DNA from: Mesonia sp. HuA40
Lineage (GTDB): Bacteria > Bacteroidota > Bacteroidia > Flavobacteriales > Flavobacteriaceae
Direction of reading: 5' to 3'
Assembly: GCF_008017835.1 (NCBI RefSeq)
Contig: NZ_VRLT01000028.1
Location: 143,605 to 207,604, forward strand
Length of the DNA: 64,000 bases
In this document: positions 34,518 to 43,934 of the stretch, piece after piece
How positions within the stretch are numbered: the first letter of the stretch is position 1
Layout: each line of letters begins with the position of its first letter
Notes under the pieces: generated by a model
The model's database searches: none
Told to the model about the DNA's origin: nothing
Seen by the model: only the letters and a program-made list of their open reading frames with translations
Made by a program: the position numbers and the translations under genes

Positions 34518-36452
34518 ATGATAATAGGATTACTTTTACGCTACATAAAAACATATCAAGGAATAAATTATATTCCAATAACAAGTAAAGATAAATTTTG
34601 TGGATTTGTAGGTAATAATGGAATTGGTAAAAGTTCAGTTTTAGAAGCTCTCGATTGTTACTTTAATGACAAACAATGGAATTATAACATCTCAACAAAA
34701 AAAAGTGGTCTTTCTGTAACAACACCTTTAATCACACCATTTTTCTTAATACATAAAGATAAAATTTCAGAAGACAATAAACCAACATTAGAAACACTTA
34801 GTAATGCTATTTGGACTTTACAAGAAAGTGATATCCCAAATATCAACAGACCACATCTAAGAACTTTTCTTACACAAAGAACAGAAATAGAAAGATCGTT
34901 TAATCAAGAGGAATATTATTTATTCCCACTCGGAATTGATTATAATGGAAATTGTTCGTTAAGTATATTTAATTGTAATAAAATTGCAAGAGCACTATTT
35001 CCAGAAACTGAAGTTGGGAATCAAAATCTAAATCAAGATAATCTTGAAACACTTCTACCAATTTTAAAAGAAATAAAAAATCTTTATCAGTATATTTATA
35101 TTCCAAAAGATATTGACCCTGCAACTTTCACGAAGCTTGAAACTACAGAAATACAAGCCCTTATGGGAGAAAGTTTATATGAAATTTTAGAAGAAAGAGT
35201 TCCTCATAGACAAATTTCTCAAATCAATACTAGTTTAAATCAATTTTTAAGAATATTATCAGAAGAACTTGAAGTTTATTCTTTCCGTACACCAACTGAT
35301 AGACAACAAAATTTGCGAAAAATTGACATCTATAAGTTAATTATAGATGCTTTTTTTACAATTAGAAAACTGCATAAAAGACAAGGAGAACATTGGCTAG
35401 AAATAAATGATTTAAGCAGTGGAGAAAAACAAAAAGCAATTATAGAAGTAACTCATAGCTTAATAAAAAACCATAGAGAAAATAGTGATAACTTGATAAT
35501 AGCAGTTGATGAGCCTGAAAGTTCGTTACATATGTCTGCTTGTTTTGACCATTTCTTGAAAATGAGTGAAATCTCAAATGAATCGCATCAATTTCTTTTT
35601 TCAACTCATTGGTATGGATTTCTACCAATTATTGAAAGAGGAAGTGTAACAGCTATTACCAAAACAGAACAAAATCATAGATTTGACTTAATTAGTTTAG
35701 CCAATTATCGAGAAATGGTTAAACAACAAATTAGAGATTCAAGAGGACAGCTTCCATATGATATTCGTCTTAAAAGTATGAATGATTTTGTTCAATCTAT
35801 TGTCTCTTCAATCTTAGATGATAATCCGTTTAATTGGGTTATCTGTGAAGGAAGTTCTGAAAAAATATATTTTGACCATTATTTCAAAGATTTAAGAAGT
35901 GACAATAAACTAAGAATAATTCCAGTTGGTGGAGCAAATGAAATTAAAAGAATTTATGAATATCTTGTGGTTGCAATAGATGAGTTTAAGCGCGAAGTAA
36001 ATGGAAAAATTGCTTTTATTCTTGATACTGATGCTGATTTAGTTTCATTTAACTCACAATGTACTTCAAATATATTAATCAAAAGACTGGTAAACACCAA
36101 TGGAGAAACAACACTAGTTAATATTAACTCAAATCCAAAATCACCACCAACAGAAATAGAAGATTCATTAAATGGTAAAGCATTTTTTAAAGTTTTAAAA
36201 ACGTTTAAAGAGGATTATCCTGAGCAACTAGATTTTGTAAATCTGGATTCTGAAAAAGAGGAAATACCTTCTTTTTTCGCTTTAGATTTAAGACCAAGTG
36301 AATATGAAAGTCTTCTGTCTTTTTTTGATTCTGACAACAACAAATATGATTTTGCTAAAAAATTCATAGAAGAATTAGAATCAGAGGAAGAATACATAGA
36401 AATGAATTGGATAGGAGAAATAAAAGCATTCTTTGAAAATAACGCAAGCTAA
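34518..36452 (+). CDS. OLD-like ATPase with TOPRIM-type nuclease domain
   Basis: A 644-residue protein. N-terminal ABC-type ATPase: Walker A 'GFVGNNGIGKSSVLEALD' (~30-47), signature 'NDLSSGEKQKAIIEV' (~297) and Walker B 'LIIAVDEPESSLHMS' (~328), with His-switch-like 'FSTHWYGFLP'. The C-terminal part has 'NWVICEGSSEKIYFDHYF' (~440) and 'IAFILDTDADLV' (~497), the E and DxD of a TOPRIM catalytic site. This is the OLD/GajA-like plan used in several phage-defence nucleases. No GajB-like helicase or other partner adjoins it, so it may work alone (class 1 OLD). Single-gene block after S11. Confidence 0.8.
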   Translation: MIIGLLLRYIKTYQGINYIPITSKDKFCGFVGNNGIGKSSVLEALDCYFNDKQWNYNISTKKSGLSVTTPLITPFFLIHKDKISEDNKPTLETLSNAIWTLQESDIPNINRPHLRTFLTQRTEIERSFNQEEYYLFPLGIDYNGNCSLSIFNCNKIARALFPETEVGNQNLNQDNLETLLPILKEIKNLYQYIYIPKDIDPATFTKLETTEIQALMGESLYEILEERVPHRQISQINTSLNQFLRILSEELEVYSFRTPTDRQQNLRKIDIYKLIIDAFFTIRKLHKRQGEHWLEINDLSSGEKQKAIIEVTHSLIKNHRENSDNLIIAVDEPESSLHMSACFDHFLKMSEISNESHQFLFSTHWYGFLPIIERGSVTAITKTEQNHRFDLISLANYREMVKQQIRDSRGQLPYDIRLKSMNDFVQSIVSSILDDNPFNWVICEGSSEKIYFDHYFKDLRSDNKLRIIPVGGANEIKRIYEYLVVAIDEFKREVNGKIAFILDTDADLVSFNSQCTSNILIKRLVNTNGETTLVNINSNPKSPPTEIEDSLNGKAFFKVLKTFKEDYPEQLDFVNLDSEKEEIPSFFALDLRPSEYESLLSFFDSDNNKYDFAKKFIEELESEEEYIEMNWIGEIKAFFENNAS

Positions 36453-36942
36453 TAACCAAGCGTTCCCCAATGAAAAATCGGGGCAAGCTGTGTGGCCGGT
36501 ACAGCCTGTCTTGACTTCTTTTTTCGGGAGCCCAACACGAACGCCGTGTTGAGTAATCCGGCTGTTTGTCGGTTGGTACTTTGGGGATTAATCTATTGCT
36601 CTGCTGCTCTTTTAGAGATGATTAGCAACATGTCTTTTCTTAGCGGTAGACTTAGGATACCCAAAAAGCTTATAAATTGCACCTCTTTGCGTATTGAATG
36701 GTTTATTGCTATCCCCGCTAGTGGGCAATTACCTCGAGTTAGCCTTGTCTTATCAGCAAAATTAGCCTAAACAAGCTAATGCTGAATCTTTCTTATTAAT
36801 ACCCTAATTGATTCATTTGTAAGCTCCCTAAAAACAAAACATTAATTATAAAATTCTAATTTTCAATGCTATATGCGTCTCAAGCATCCGCTTTAAGCGG
36901 AAAAACCCTTCGCTTTCAAGAAGTATTTTATATCTTAGAAGT
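36453..36942. other. gene-free right edge of the accessory region with leader repeat copy D
   Basis: 36714..36790 is a diverged leader repeat (CCCGCTAGTGGGCAATTACC, then AAACAAGCTAATGCTGAA) that lacks the TATATTTG and GAGTTGT end. Upstream, CCCCAATGAAAAATCGGGG is a small hairpin (36464..36482). An open frame of 92 codons here has no protein-like character. Confidence 0.5.
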
Positions 36943-37719
36943 ATGGAAGATTTACATGTAAGTTTTATTCAGACGCAACTTTTTTGGGAAGACCCGCAGA
37001 AGAATCGGACTCATTTTGAGGCTAAATTGGCCAACTTAGCTTCTACTGATTTAGTGGTGCTGCCCGAAATGTTTAGTACGGGCTTTAGCATGCATCCCGA
37101 ACCCCTAGCCGAACCGACCAACGGCCCCAGTTTGCAATGGATGCAAAAAATGGCTACCCAATATCAATTTGCCCTTTGCGGGAGCTTAATTGTTCAAGAA
37201 AAGCAAAAGTATTACAACCGTTTGTATTTTGTTTATCCCGATGGTCAATACACGCATTATAATAAAAAACACCTGTTCAGTTTAGCAGGTGAACAGCACA
37301 AGTACTCGCCTGGTAAAGCGCTTAACATTATTACTTATAAAGGCTGGCGCATTTGCCCGTTGATATGCTATGACTTGCGCTTCCCGGTTTGGTCGCGTAA
37401 TCAAGATGAAGCCTATGATTTGCTACTTTATGTAGCCAATTGGCCTGCACGCCGCACCTATGCTTGGGATCAACTGTTAAAGGCGCGTGCCATTGAAAAT
37501 ATGAGTTATGTAGTGGGCGTAAATCGAATAGGGCAAGACGCCAATGAAAACCAGTACCTGGGGCATTCTATAATTTGCGATATGTTGGGCCAAGCACTCA
37601 CCCCCGAGAAGCTTGAAAAAGACATTAGCCAAGGAGTGCTACTAAGCAAAGAAGCATTACAAAAAGTCAGAAAAAAGTTGGGTTTCTTACGAGATGCCGA
37701 TAGCTTTACCTTATATTAA
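36943..37719 (+). CDS. nitrilase-superfamily omega-amidase (YafV/NIT2-like)
   Basis: A 258-residue carbon-nitrogen hydrolase. The Glu-Lys-Cys triad is visible: 'LVVLPEMFSTGFSM' (Glu, ~42), 'YNKKHLFSLAGEQ' (Lys, ~109) and 'ICPLICYDLRFPVWSRN' (Cys, ~144), with 'ANWPARRTYAWDQLLKARAIEN' after it. The pattern is that of the YafV group, which hydrolyses alpha-ketoglutaramate and similar amides in metabolite repair. Convergent with the next gene, overlapping it by 14 bp. Marks the return to core genome. Confidence 0.9.
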   Translation: MEDLHVSFIQTQLFWEDPQKNRTHFEAKLANLASTDLVVLPEMFSTGFSMHPEPLAEPTNGPSLQWMQKMATQYQFALCGSLIVQEKQKYYNRLYFVYPDGQYTHYNKKHLFSLAGEQHKYSPGKALNIITYKGWRICPLICYDLRFPVWSRNQDEAYDLLLYVANWPARRTYAWDQLLKARAIENMSYVVGVNRIGQDANENQYLGHSIICDMLGQALTPEKLEKDISQGVLLSKEALQKVRKKLGFLRDADSFTLY

Positions 37720-39322
37720 ATTGCTCTACCACCTCCCAGTTGGCACGTAGTTCTACCTTACCCGGCAGGTAATGTACCTTTTCGGGTTTTTGCTTTTTTA
37801 AGTAATTTCCGGTATCCCATTGCTTATTGCCGTTGGCATCTTCAATTAAACGAACATAATAGTTTCCAGGTTTAAGGTAATTAAACGCAAATGCTTTTTG
37901 CGCATTGTTTTGACTTATAGAGCGTACTACCTCATCACGATCATTAAGTACCTGCACTAGCAAAGGGTACGGCGAATCTATGCTTACATTTACCTGTAAA
38001 TTGGCGAGATTATCTAGACTTGGCGTTTGGTAGTTAAAACTTAAGGTATCATTGGTTGCACCATAAATATCGGTAAAAGCGCCAGGTAAAAGTTGTAAAT
38101 TGTATTTGCTGCTGGGAGCCGATTCAAAACCGAATACCCACTGGTTTTTTATAGGTTTAAAAACCGATTTAAAGGCTACTGCCGCACTGTCTTGATCGGT
38201 CAGCGAAACCTTTGTTAGATCTAAATTGGCTTTAGGTACATTGGCATAAACGCCAATACTATCTAATAAACCGATATTGGGTTTGGTAAGCGGTGTAAAT
38301 TGCAAGGAGTCTTTATACAATTCTTTCACGCGGGTGTGCAAAGTATCTACTTGCTGCTGGTGGCGGTAGGCTATCACCAAACTGTCTTGTTTTAAAGCTT
38401 CTGGAACAAAATAATATAAGGTATCGGTATCTAAACTTTTGATGTAAGGCAATTTAGCGTTGGCATATGTCGGATAAATTTGGTTAATCTCTAGACTATC
38501 TGGCAATTCTCCTACATAGCCAATGCTAGCTTTTCGCGCCGATTCTTGTTTGAGTTTTACCAATTCAAAGCCAGGCTTTTCTTTAAACAAACTAAAACGT
38601 AAAGTTTTATCGGTGGGTAGGCTTATGGTATCGCTTAAAAAGTCTATTTTATCTTGGTAAGGGTTGTACAAATAATTACTGTTCTCGTCTTTTATCGCGA
38701 CGGCTTTGTATTTTCCGGCACGCATATTCTCTAGACTAAACTGCCCCGTAGAATCCTTAGTATAAGCAATATAGGTGGGCGGCTTTTGATAAGGAATAGA
38801 ATCGGTGTACTGCTTGTCTAAACGGTAGAGCATTACCGCTACAAAAGCATCTGTCTCTCTTTCTAGCGCATTTCTTACACTGCCGCTAATTTGCAAACTA
38901 TCCAATTGCGCTCCGGTAGAAAAAACATACTTAAAAAAAGGCAACGGATTTTCTTCATTATGATCTACAATGCTATTCCCAAAGTTTACCGTGTAGGTAG
39001 TATTGGGCTGCAACAGCGTATCGTTAAATTGAATGCGGATGTATTTTTGCGGATTGCCTAGCGGACTCAAAGTAGGTTTGGGATCTAGGGGCGGTGAAAA
39101 AATAACTTGTTTTTGCGCATCTTGCAATTTGATGAACTCATTGAAATGGATACGAATTTCCTCAGCTTTAAAATTGGTGGTAAAGTTCCCAGGATTGGCG
39201 CGTAGAAACACCGGTGGTATGGTATCTTTCTCACCGCCTGTTGGCATCCCGCGCTTGGCACAATGCGTAAAAGCACTTAAAGCCACCAGTGCCAAAACCA
39301 TATAAACCCATTTTTTACTCAT
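37706..39322 (-). CDS. Ig-like domain (SbsA type) lipoprotein
   Basis: A 538-residue lipoprotein from ATG 39322 ('MSKKWVYMVLALVALSAFTHC'); Cys21 is the lipidation site. The first module 'DTIPPVFLRANPGNFTTNFKAEEIRIHFNEFIKLQDAQKQVIFSPPL' is the Ig-like_5/SbsA N-terminal fold, followed by 'NTTYTVNFGNSIVDHNEENPL' and several beta-rich repeats; the C-terminus 'LKPGNYYVRLIEDANGNKQWDTGNY' is a calcium-like loop. Such proteins are conserved in Flavobacteriia, with unclear envelope role. A longer start at 39343 is possible but less natural. Confidence 0.82.
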   Translation of the reverse strand: MSKKWVYMVLALVALSAFTHCAKRGMPTGGEKDTIPPVFLRANPGNFTTNFKAEEIRIHFNEFIKLQDAQKQVIFSPPLDPKPTLSPLGNPQKYIRIQFNDTLLQPNTTYTVNFGNSIVDHNEENPLPFFKYVFSTGAQLDSLQISGSVRNALERETDAFVAVMLYRLDKQYTDSIPYQKPPTYIAYTKDSTGQFSLENMRAGKYKAVAIKDENSNYLYNPYQDKIDFLSDTISLPTDKTLRFSLFKEKPGFELVKLKQESARKASIGYVGELPDSLEINQIYPTYANAKLPYIKSLDTDTLYYFVPEALKQDSLVIAYRHQQQVDTLHTRVKELYKDSLQFTPLTKPNIGLLDSIGVYANVPKANLDLTKVSLTDQDSAAVAFKSVFKPIKNQWVFGFESAPSSKYNLQLLPGAFTDIYGATNDTLSFNYQTPSLDNLANLQVNVSIDSPYPLLVQVLNDRDEVVRSISQNNAQKAFAFNYLKPGNYYVRLIEDANGNKQWDTGNYLKKQKPEKVHYLPGKVELRANWEVVEQFNIR

Positions 39323-39538
39323 CTGCTCTCCTATTTTAAGCAAAATAACAAAATAAGCCTTTATAATACTTCATTTCTTGTCTAAAAAATAAACTCTACC
39401 AGCTCAAACACCTTTAATAAATAATCTCTTTTCGCTTTAAGCGGATGTAGAGGCAGAAAACAGAATATTTTCGGGATTCGTAAAAGACAACGATAATGTA
39501 TAAAAATTTTATTTATTTTAGTGAAAATTTTGACAAAA

Positions 39539-42514
39539 ATGCGTACTTATTTTTCAATTATTTGGATTTTAACACTGGCATCAAATTGTCTAGCCGGCAA
39601 TATCGAATTCAACAAGTTGCAAAACCCTGATAGTTTACTTGACCAAGAGAGATATAAATTAGCTATTGAGGCTTATTCCATTCTGTTACAGGCAGACAGC
39701 CTCCATTCAAGTCAGGAGATTGAGTATAGAATAAAAAGAGCTTATGCTCGGGGACAGTTCTTCCAAGAACAATCAAACTATGAAAAAGCCAATGATTTCT
39801 ACGCCCATGCGCTGAAACTTCTAGAGCAATCAAATATAAAGTTAAAACCAACCTTTCTTATAGATGTTCATAACGCTTATTATCATTCATTAGCTTACGC
39901 CGGATCATGGGATAAAGCGGCAATTATAGGAAAACAAGGTCTTCCCTTATTAACCAACCAACCCAACGATAAAGCTAAGGCAGATTATATATATGATTTA
40001 GGTTATATTTATGACCGTTTAAAGCAATACGCTTTAGCTATAGAGTATTATAATCGAGCTATTGAGTTATATGAAAGTTTTGAACAAAAGAACTATTTTG
40101 ATATAGGATTGGCTTATAATAACTTAGGAACTGTCTATAGGCAAATTAATTTTTTCAAGGAAAGGCAAAATAGTTTACAAAAAGCTAAGTATTACTGGGA
40201 AAAGGACAAAAAGATAAAACCTCATTATTTGGTTACCTTGTACAGCAACCTAATTAAACTATATATTGAGTATGGTGATAAAGAAAGGGCAAGAGAGATC
40301 TTTAAGGATTTGCAAGCAATAAACATCCAAGCCTTAGCTGCTCAAGATAAGCTGAACCTCTACCGAAGCAGCATTATGTTTTACGTAAATAATGATTATT
40401 TAAAGCGAGCCGAAATCACCCTAAAGAAAAGCCAAAAGTTATTCCATGAACTAGCAACCTCTCAACAACAAAAACACATACATCAAATACTTGCCAGTCA
40501 ACTCCTACTAGTCGATGCCTACACTGAAGGGAACCAACTAGAAAAGGGGAAAAAGATGCTAAGCAAAATAACTCCCTTAGCCCAGATTCATAAGCAGCAT
40601 TATTATGAAATGCTAGCCTTTACTAAGCTGGCTAACATCAGCATCTTAGAAGAGAATTTTGAGAAAGGAATTAGCCTCCTAAATCAGGCTTATGCCATAC
40701 ACAGCCTATATCAAATAGGCGCTATCAACGAATCAAATATCTTAATTAAAAAAGCTAATCTAAGGCTAAAAACCTTTGAATTTGAGACGGGAGAGAAGGA
40801 AATACAGGAAGCCATATACAAGTTAACCAATCAACAAACGAATCAAGCATTTCAAGTAAATATAAACCATTTTAAAACGCAAAATAATAGTTACTATGTA
40901 AAAGCACTAAAAGGGATAGCCGACTTTTATTGGGAACTCTTTAAGAATACTCAAAACCAGCAACACATCAGTAAATCGATACATTTTTATGCTTTGGCCG
41001 CAGCCACTTTTGGTTACTATAATCAAACGGAACATTACAATCATAAACTTCATCAGATGAATCGGGAACTAACAGAATCTATATTTAGAGTATTTACTAG
41101 CCAAAACAAGCCTATCTGCACCGATTTATTGACACAACTCGAAGCTAATGAATCTCAACTATTACGTTTAGAATTTGAAAAGAAAAACCTCGAGTTTATT
41201 GCTTTAAGCCCGCAGACCATAACCAAAAATAATCTTTTGCGCTATACTTATACCCATCAAGATAATCTATCAGATGAATATAAAGCCGCCTTAAAAAACC
41301 AAATTGCCTGTTTGCAGAATACTATTGATAAAGAATCTCCTGCTTTTTCATATTTTTTTAGAAGTCAAATTAGTATAGATCAACTACAAGGTATGCTTGA
41401 GCCCGAAGAAGCTATTTTGAAATATTTTGTCGGATTTGAACGCATTTATTTGCTTTTACTAACCAAAAATCAACATAAAATTATTGATTTAGCTAAAAGC
41501 AAGCAAGTAGAACAATCGATTTTACGGCTCCTTAGTAAACTTGAAGAACCACGATTTCAGACAAAGGCAAATATACAAATGCTAAGCAACTATCTTATTG
41601 CTCCTATAGCAGATGAAATTACGCTTTACAAAAAACTAAATATTATTCGTCCAGCAGAATTACACGCAATTCCCTTTGAAATTTTGGAATATAATAATAT
41701 TCAAATTTTAGATCAATTTGCTTTAAGTTATGAGTACTCTCTAAGCATTTGGAAATTTATACGCGAACATCACCTTAACCATACGCTCGATCAAGAGCTT
41801 TTAGCGGCTTTTTCGCCAAATTATTACCAACCCGAACATAGAGATGAAACAGATAAGACTTGGAGCAATCAACGGTTCACTCAGTTACTAGGAGCAAACT
41901 TGGAAGCAGAAAAGATAACCCGTCAATTTAGGGGTGCATTATTTAAAAATGATGCCGCCAGTATTGATAATTTTATAAAAAACAGTAATAGGTTTAAAAT
42001 TCTTCACCTGGCCATGCATGCCGTTCTAAACGAAGAAAACCCTCAAAAATCGGGTTTGGTATTTCAAGAGAATGATGTGCTGTATTATTCTGATTTATAT
42101 AATCTATCTATCCCAGCAGAACTGGTGGTGCTTAGTGCGTGCAATACAGGTATAGGTCAAATGAATACTGTGAATGAATTTAAAAGCCTTGCCCAATCAT
42201 TAACCTATGCTGGAGTGCGTTCAAACATACACAGTCTTTGGGAAGTACCAGATAAAGAAACAGCTGAAATAATGATAAATTTTTACACCTTTTTAAAGAA
42301 AGGAGTAGGTAAATCTGAGGCTTTAGCGCAAGCTAAAAGAAAGTTCTTAAAAAACAATCCGTTGAAACAACACCCATATTATTGGGCAGGATTTGTATTG
42401 CAGGGCGATAATAAGCCCATAATAAAAAAAACAAATCCTTTATATTATATATTAGGAATTATTGGGGTTACTAGCTTAACCCTGCTATTATTTCGCCGTA
42501 AAAAATCAAGGTAA
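39539..42514 (+). CDS. TPR-CHAT domain protein, membrane-anchored
   Basis: A ~991-residue protein with signal peptide ('MRTYFSIIWILTLASNCLAG'), TPR repeats over roughly residues 40-520 ('AKADYIYDLGYIYDRLKQYALAIEYYNRAIELYESF'), a CHAT peptidase-like domain at ~620-950, and a C-terminal membrane helix plus RRKKSR tail. The caspase-fold dyad is present: His in 'KILHLAMHAVLNEENPQKSGLVF' and Cys in 'ELVVLSACNTGIGQ', then 'HSLWEVPDKETAEIMINFYTFL' and 'HPYYWAGFVLQGD'. A GTG at 39521 would add six residues. The 3' end overlaps by 9 bp the opposing TPR gene, which is paired with a sigma factor, a recurring Bacteroidota arrangement. Confidence 0.88.
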   Translation: MRTYFSIIWILTLASNCLAGNIEFNKLQNPDSLLDQERYKLAIEAYSILLQADSLHSSQEIEYRIKRAYARGQFFQEQSNYEKANDFYAHALKLLEQSNIKLKPTFLIDVHNAYYHSLAYAGSWDKAAIIGKQGLPLLTNQPNDKAKADYIYDLGYIYDRLKQYALAIEYYNRAIELYESFEQKNYFDIGLAYNNLGTVYRQINFFKERQNSLQKAKYYWEKDKKIKPHYLVTLYSNLIKLYIEYGDKERAREIFKDLQAINIQALAAQDKLNLYRSSIMFYVNNDYLKRAEITLKKSQKLFHELATSQQQKHIHQILASQLLLVDAYTEGNQLEKGKKMLSKITPLAQIHKQHYYEMLAFTKLANISILEENFEKGISLLNQAYAIHSLYQIGAINESNILIKKANLRLKTFEFETGEKEIQEAIYKLTNQQTNQAFQVNINHFKTQNNSYYVKALKGIADFYWELFKNTQNQQHISKSIHFYALAAATFGYYNQTEHYNHKLHQMNRELTESIFRVFTSQNKPICTDLLTQLEANESQLLRLEFEKKNLEFIALSPQTITKNNLLRYTYTHQDNLSDEYKAALKNQIACLQNTIDKESPAFSYFFRSQISIDQLQGMLEPEEAILKYFVGFERIYLLLLTKNQHKIIDLAKSKQVEQSILRLLSKLEEPRFQTKANIQMLSNYLIAPIADEITLYKKLNIIRPAELHAIPFEILEYNNIQILDQFALSYEYSLSIWKFIREHHLNHTLDQELLAAFSPNYYQPEHRDETDKTWSNQRFTQLLGANLEAEKITRQFRGALFKNDAASIDNFIKNSNRFKILHLAMHAVLNEENPQKSGLVFQENDVLYYSDLYNLSIPAELVVLSACNTGIGQMNTVNEFKSLAQSLTYAGVRSNIHSLWEVPDKETAEIMINFYTFLKKGVGKSEALAQAKRKFLKNNPLKQHPYYWAGFVLQGDNKPIIKKTNPLYYILGIIGVTSLTLLLFRRKKSR

Positions 42515-43234
42515 TTCTTGCAGTAAATCTTTTGCGAATTGCGCCATGGGGGAGTCTTTAGTTTTTAAGGATTTCAGAATCGCTTTTGATTCTTTATAAC
42601 GTTTATTTTTGGCGTAGGCTAAAGCCAAGTACCAATTGTTTGCGTTCAATAATGCATCCTCTTTTAACTCACTTTTCAGTGCAATGAACAAATCTATTGC
42701 TTCGGCATCTTTGTCTATTGCCAAAAGGCTAATTGCCTTATAAAAACGTAGGTATGGCTCTCCTTTTAATTGATAAGCTTGTTCAAACAGGGGATATGCC
42801 TTATTATATTCTTGACTTTCGTACATATAAAAGGCTAAAGCTACAGGATTATCAATTTCTGCATCAGAGCGGGTTACTATTTCAAAATGATTAGGGTAGG
42901 GCTCAAAATAGGTTGTAAAATAATCTTGAGTCGTTTTAAAAGGATTAAGAAAGAAATAAGAACTGCCTAGAATAACTAATATAACAGCTGCATATTTCAG
43001 TATAGAACGCAATTTTAGTATTGTCGAAGGTTTGGACTTACTCTTATCTAAATTTTGCAAACGAGCTTTTATGCCGCCTAATTCTATTTGGGCAATCCCT
43101 TGTTGAATTTCAAGCTCACTATAAAAGTCTTCGGCAAATTCCGAGTTTTCTTCGAGTAATTTTTGAAACTCCTCAAACTCTGATTGACTTAAGCCTTGTG
43201 TAAAATACTTATCTTTTAATTCTTCTTTATTCAT
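42506..43234 (-). CDS. membrane-anchored TPR protein, anti-sigma-like
   Basis: A 242-residue protein. The N-terminal ~70 residues resemble the cytosolic anchor region of anti-sigma factors ('MNKEELKDKYFTQGLSQSEFEEFQKLLEEN'), one helix follows ('ILKYAAVILVILGSSYFFL', ~77-95), and the periplasmic part has TPR-like repeats ('NPVALAFYMYESQEYNKAYPLFEQAYQL', 'NNWYLALAYAKNKRYKESKAILKSL'). The start overlaps the end of the sigma gene by 8 bp. By layout it should control that sigma factor and may sense the CHAT protein; this is inference. Confidence 0.7.
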   Translation of the reverse strand: MNKEELKDKYFTQGLSQSEFEEFQKLLEENSEFAEDFYSELEIQQGIAQIELGGIKARLQNLDKSKSKPSTILKLRSILKYAAVILVILGSSYFFLNPFKTTQDYFTTYFEPYPNHFEIVTRSDAEIDNPVALAFYMYESQEYNKAYPLFEQAYQLKGEPYLRFYKAISLLAIDKDAEAIDLFIALKSELKEDALLNANNWYLALAYAKNKRYKESKAILKSLKTKDSPMAQFAKDLLQELP

Positions 43235-43772
43235 TAGGCTTGCAAATTAATTCTTTTAGCTTCTTTAAACATCTAGATTTTTGACTCTTAAGAACATCTT
43301 TTGAACTGTAGTTTAAATGCTTAACAATTTCGTCGAGCGAGTAAGACTGATAATAAAAATAATTCAATACTTGCTGGCATCTCTCGCCCAGTTTATCCCA
43401 AGAAGCTTTTATTTGTTCTGTTCGCTCTTCTTGCAAATCGGTTTCAAAATGCATTAATTCCTCTGAGTAGAAAATATGTTTATCATTTATAGTGATTCGT
43501 GGTACTGTTTTTAAGTGTTTATAAATCTTAAATTTTCCTATAGAAAATAAATAAGTCCTTAAACTACAATTAAGTTTATTTAGCCTACCGCTTTTTACAT
43601 TCTGGTAAAAGCTAAGGATTACATCTTGATACATATCCTCCACCTCATCTTCTTTTAAACCTAACTTATAAGCAAAGAGAAAAAAGGGCTTCTTATGCTC
43701 TAGATAGATACCATCCAAGGTTTCTAGCTCTCCAGCTTTTATTGCATCAATCAAAAATTGTTCTCTAAGCAT
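43227..43772 (-). CDS. ECF-type sigma-70 factor
   Basis: A 181-residue sigma factor. Region 2 is 'LDGIYLEHKKPFFLFAYKLGLKEDEVEDMYQDVILSFYQNV', and region 4 is 'LGERCQQVLNYFYYQSYSLDEIVKHLNYSSKDVLKSQKSRCLKKLKELI'. The family pattern is that of sigma factors paired with TPR-CHAT proteins. Its gene overlaps the anti-sigma-like TPR gene and has a TAACTTTG box 34 bp upstream (43813..43806). The divergently transcribed exported-protein cluster at 43935..48929 is a possible target. Confidence 0.85.
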   Translation of the reverse strand: MLREQFLIDAIKAGELETLDGIYLEHKKPFFLFAYKLGLKEDEVEDMYQDVILSFYQNVKSGRLNKLNCSLRTYLFSIGKFKIYKHLKTVPRITINDKHIFYSEELMHFETDLQEERTEQIKASWDKLGERCQQVLNYFYYQSYSLDEIVKHLNYSSKDVLKSQKSRCLKKLKELICKPNE

Positions 43773-43805
43773 TTATATATTTTTCACCATAAAGTAAACA
43801 AACCA

Positions 43806-43813
43806 CAAAGTTA
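43806..43813 (-). promoter_or_regulatory. candidate -7 box for the ECF sigma gene
   Basis: Minus-strand TAACTTTG matches TAnnTTTG, 33 bp before the sigma start codon. Confidence 0.5.
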
Positions 43814-43934
43814 AACTTTTTATAATGTGTTCGACTAGCTTTCACTGCATCCTAAAAAAATTATAACAATTTGTTGTTTACCTTTTTAATTTTCTGGTAT
43901 TAATAAGCAAATAAACAATCTAAAAACACTAAAA

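Noticed and set aside
36492..36770. Open frame of 92 codons after the OLD-like gene
   Set aside because: Overlaps leader repeat copy D, no start context and no recognisable sequence; treated as chance.
15905..36830. The accessory region as a prophage or integrative conjugative element
   Set aside because: No phage structural, tra/mob, integrase or replication genes; genes are short independent blocks divided by palindromes.
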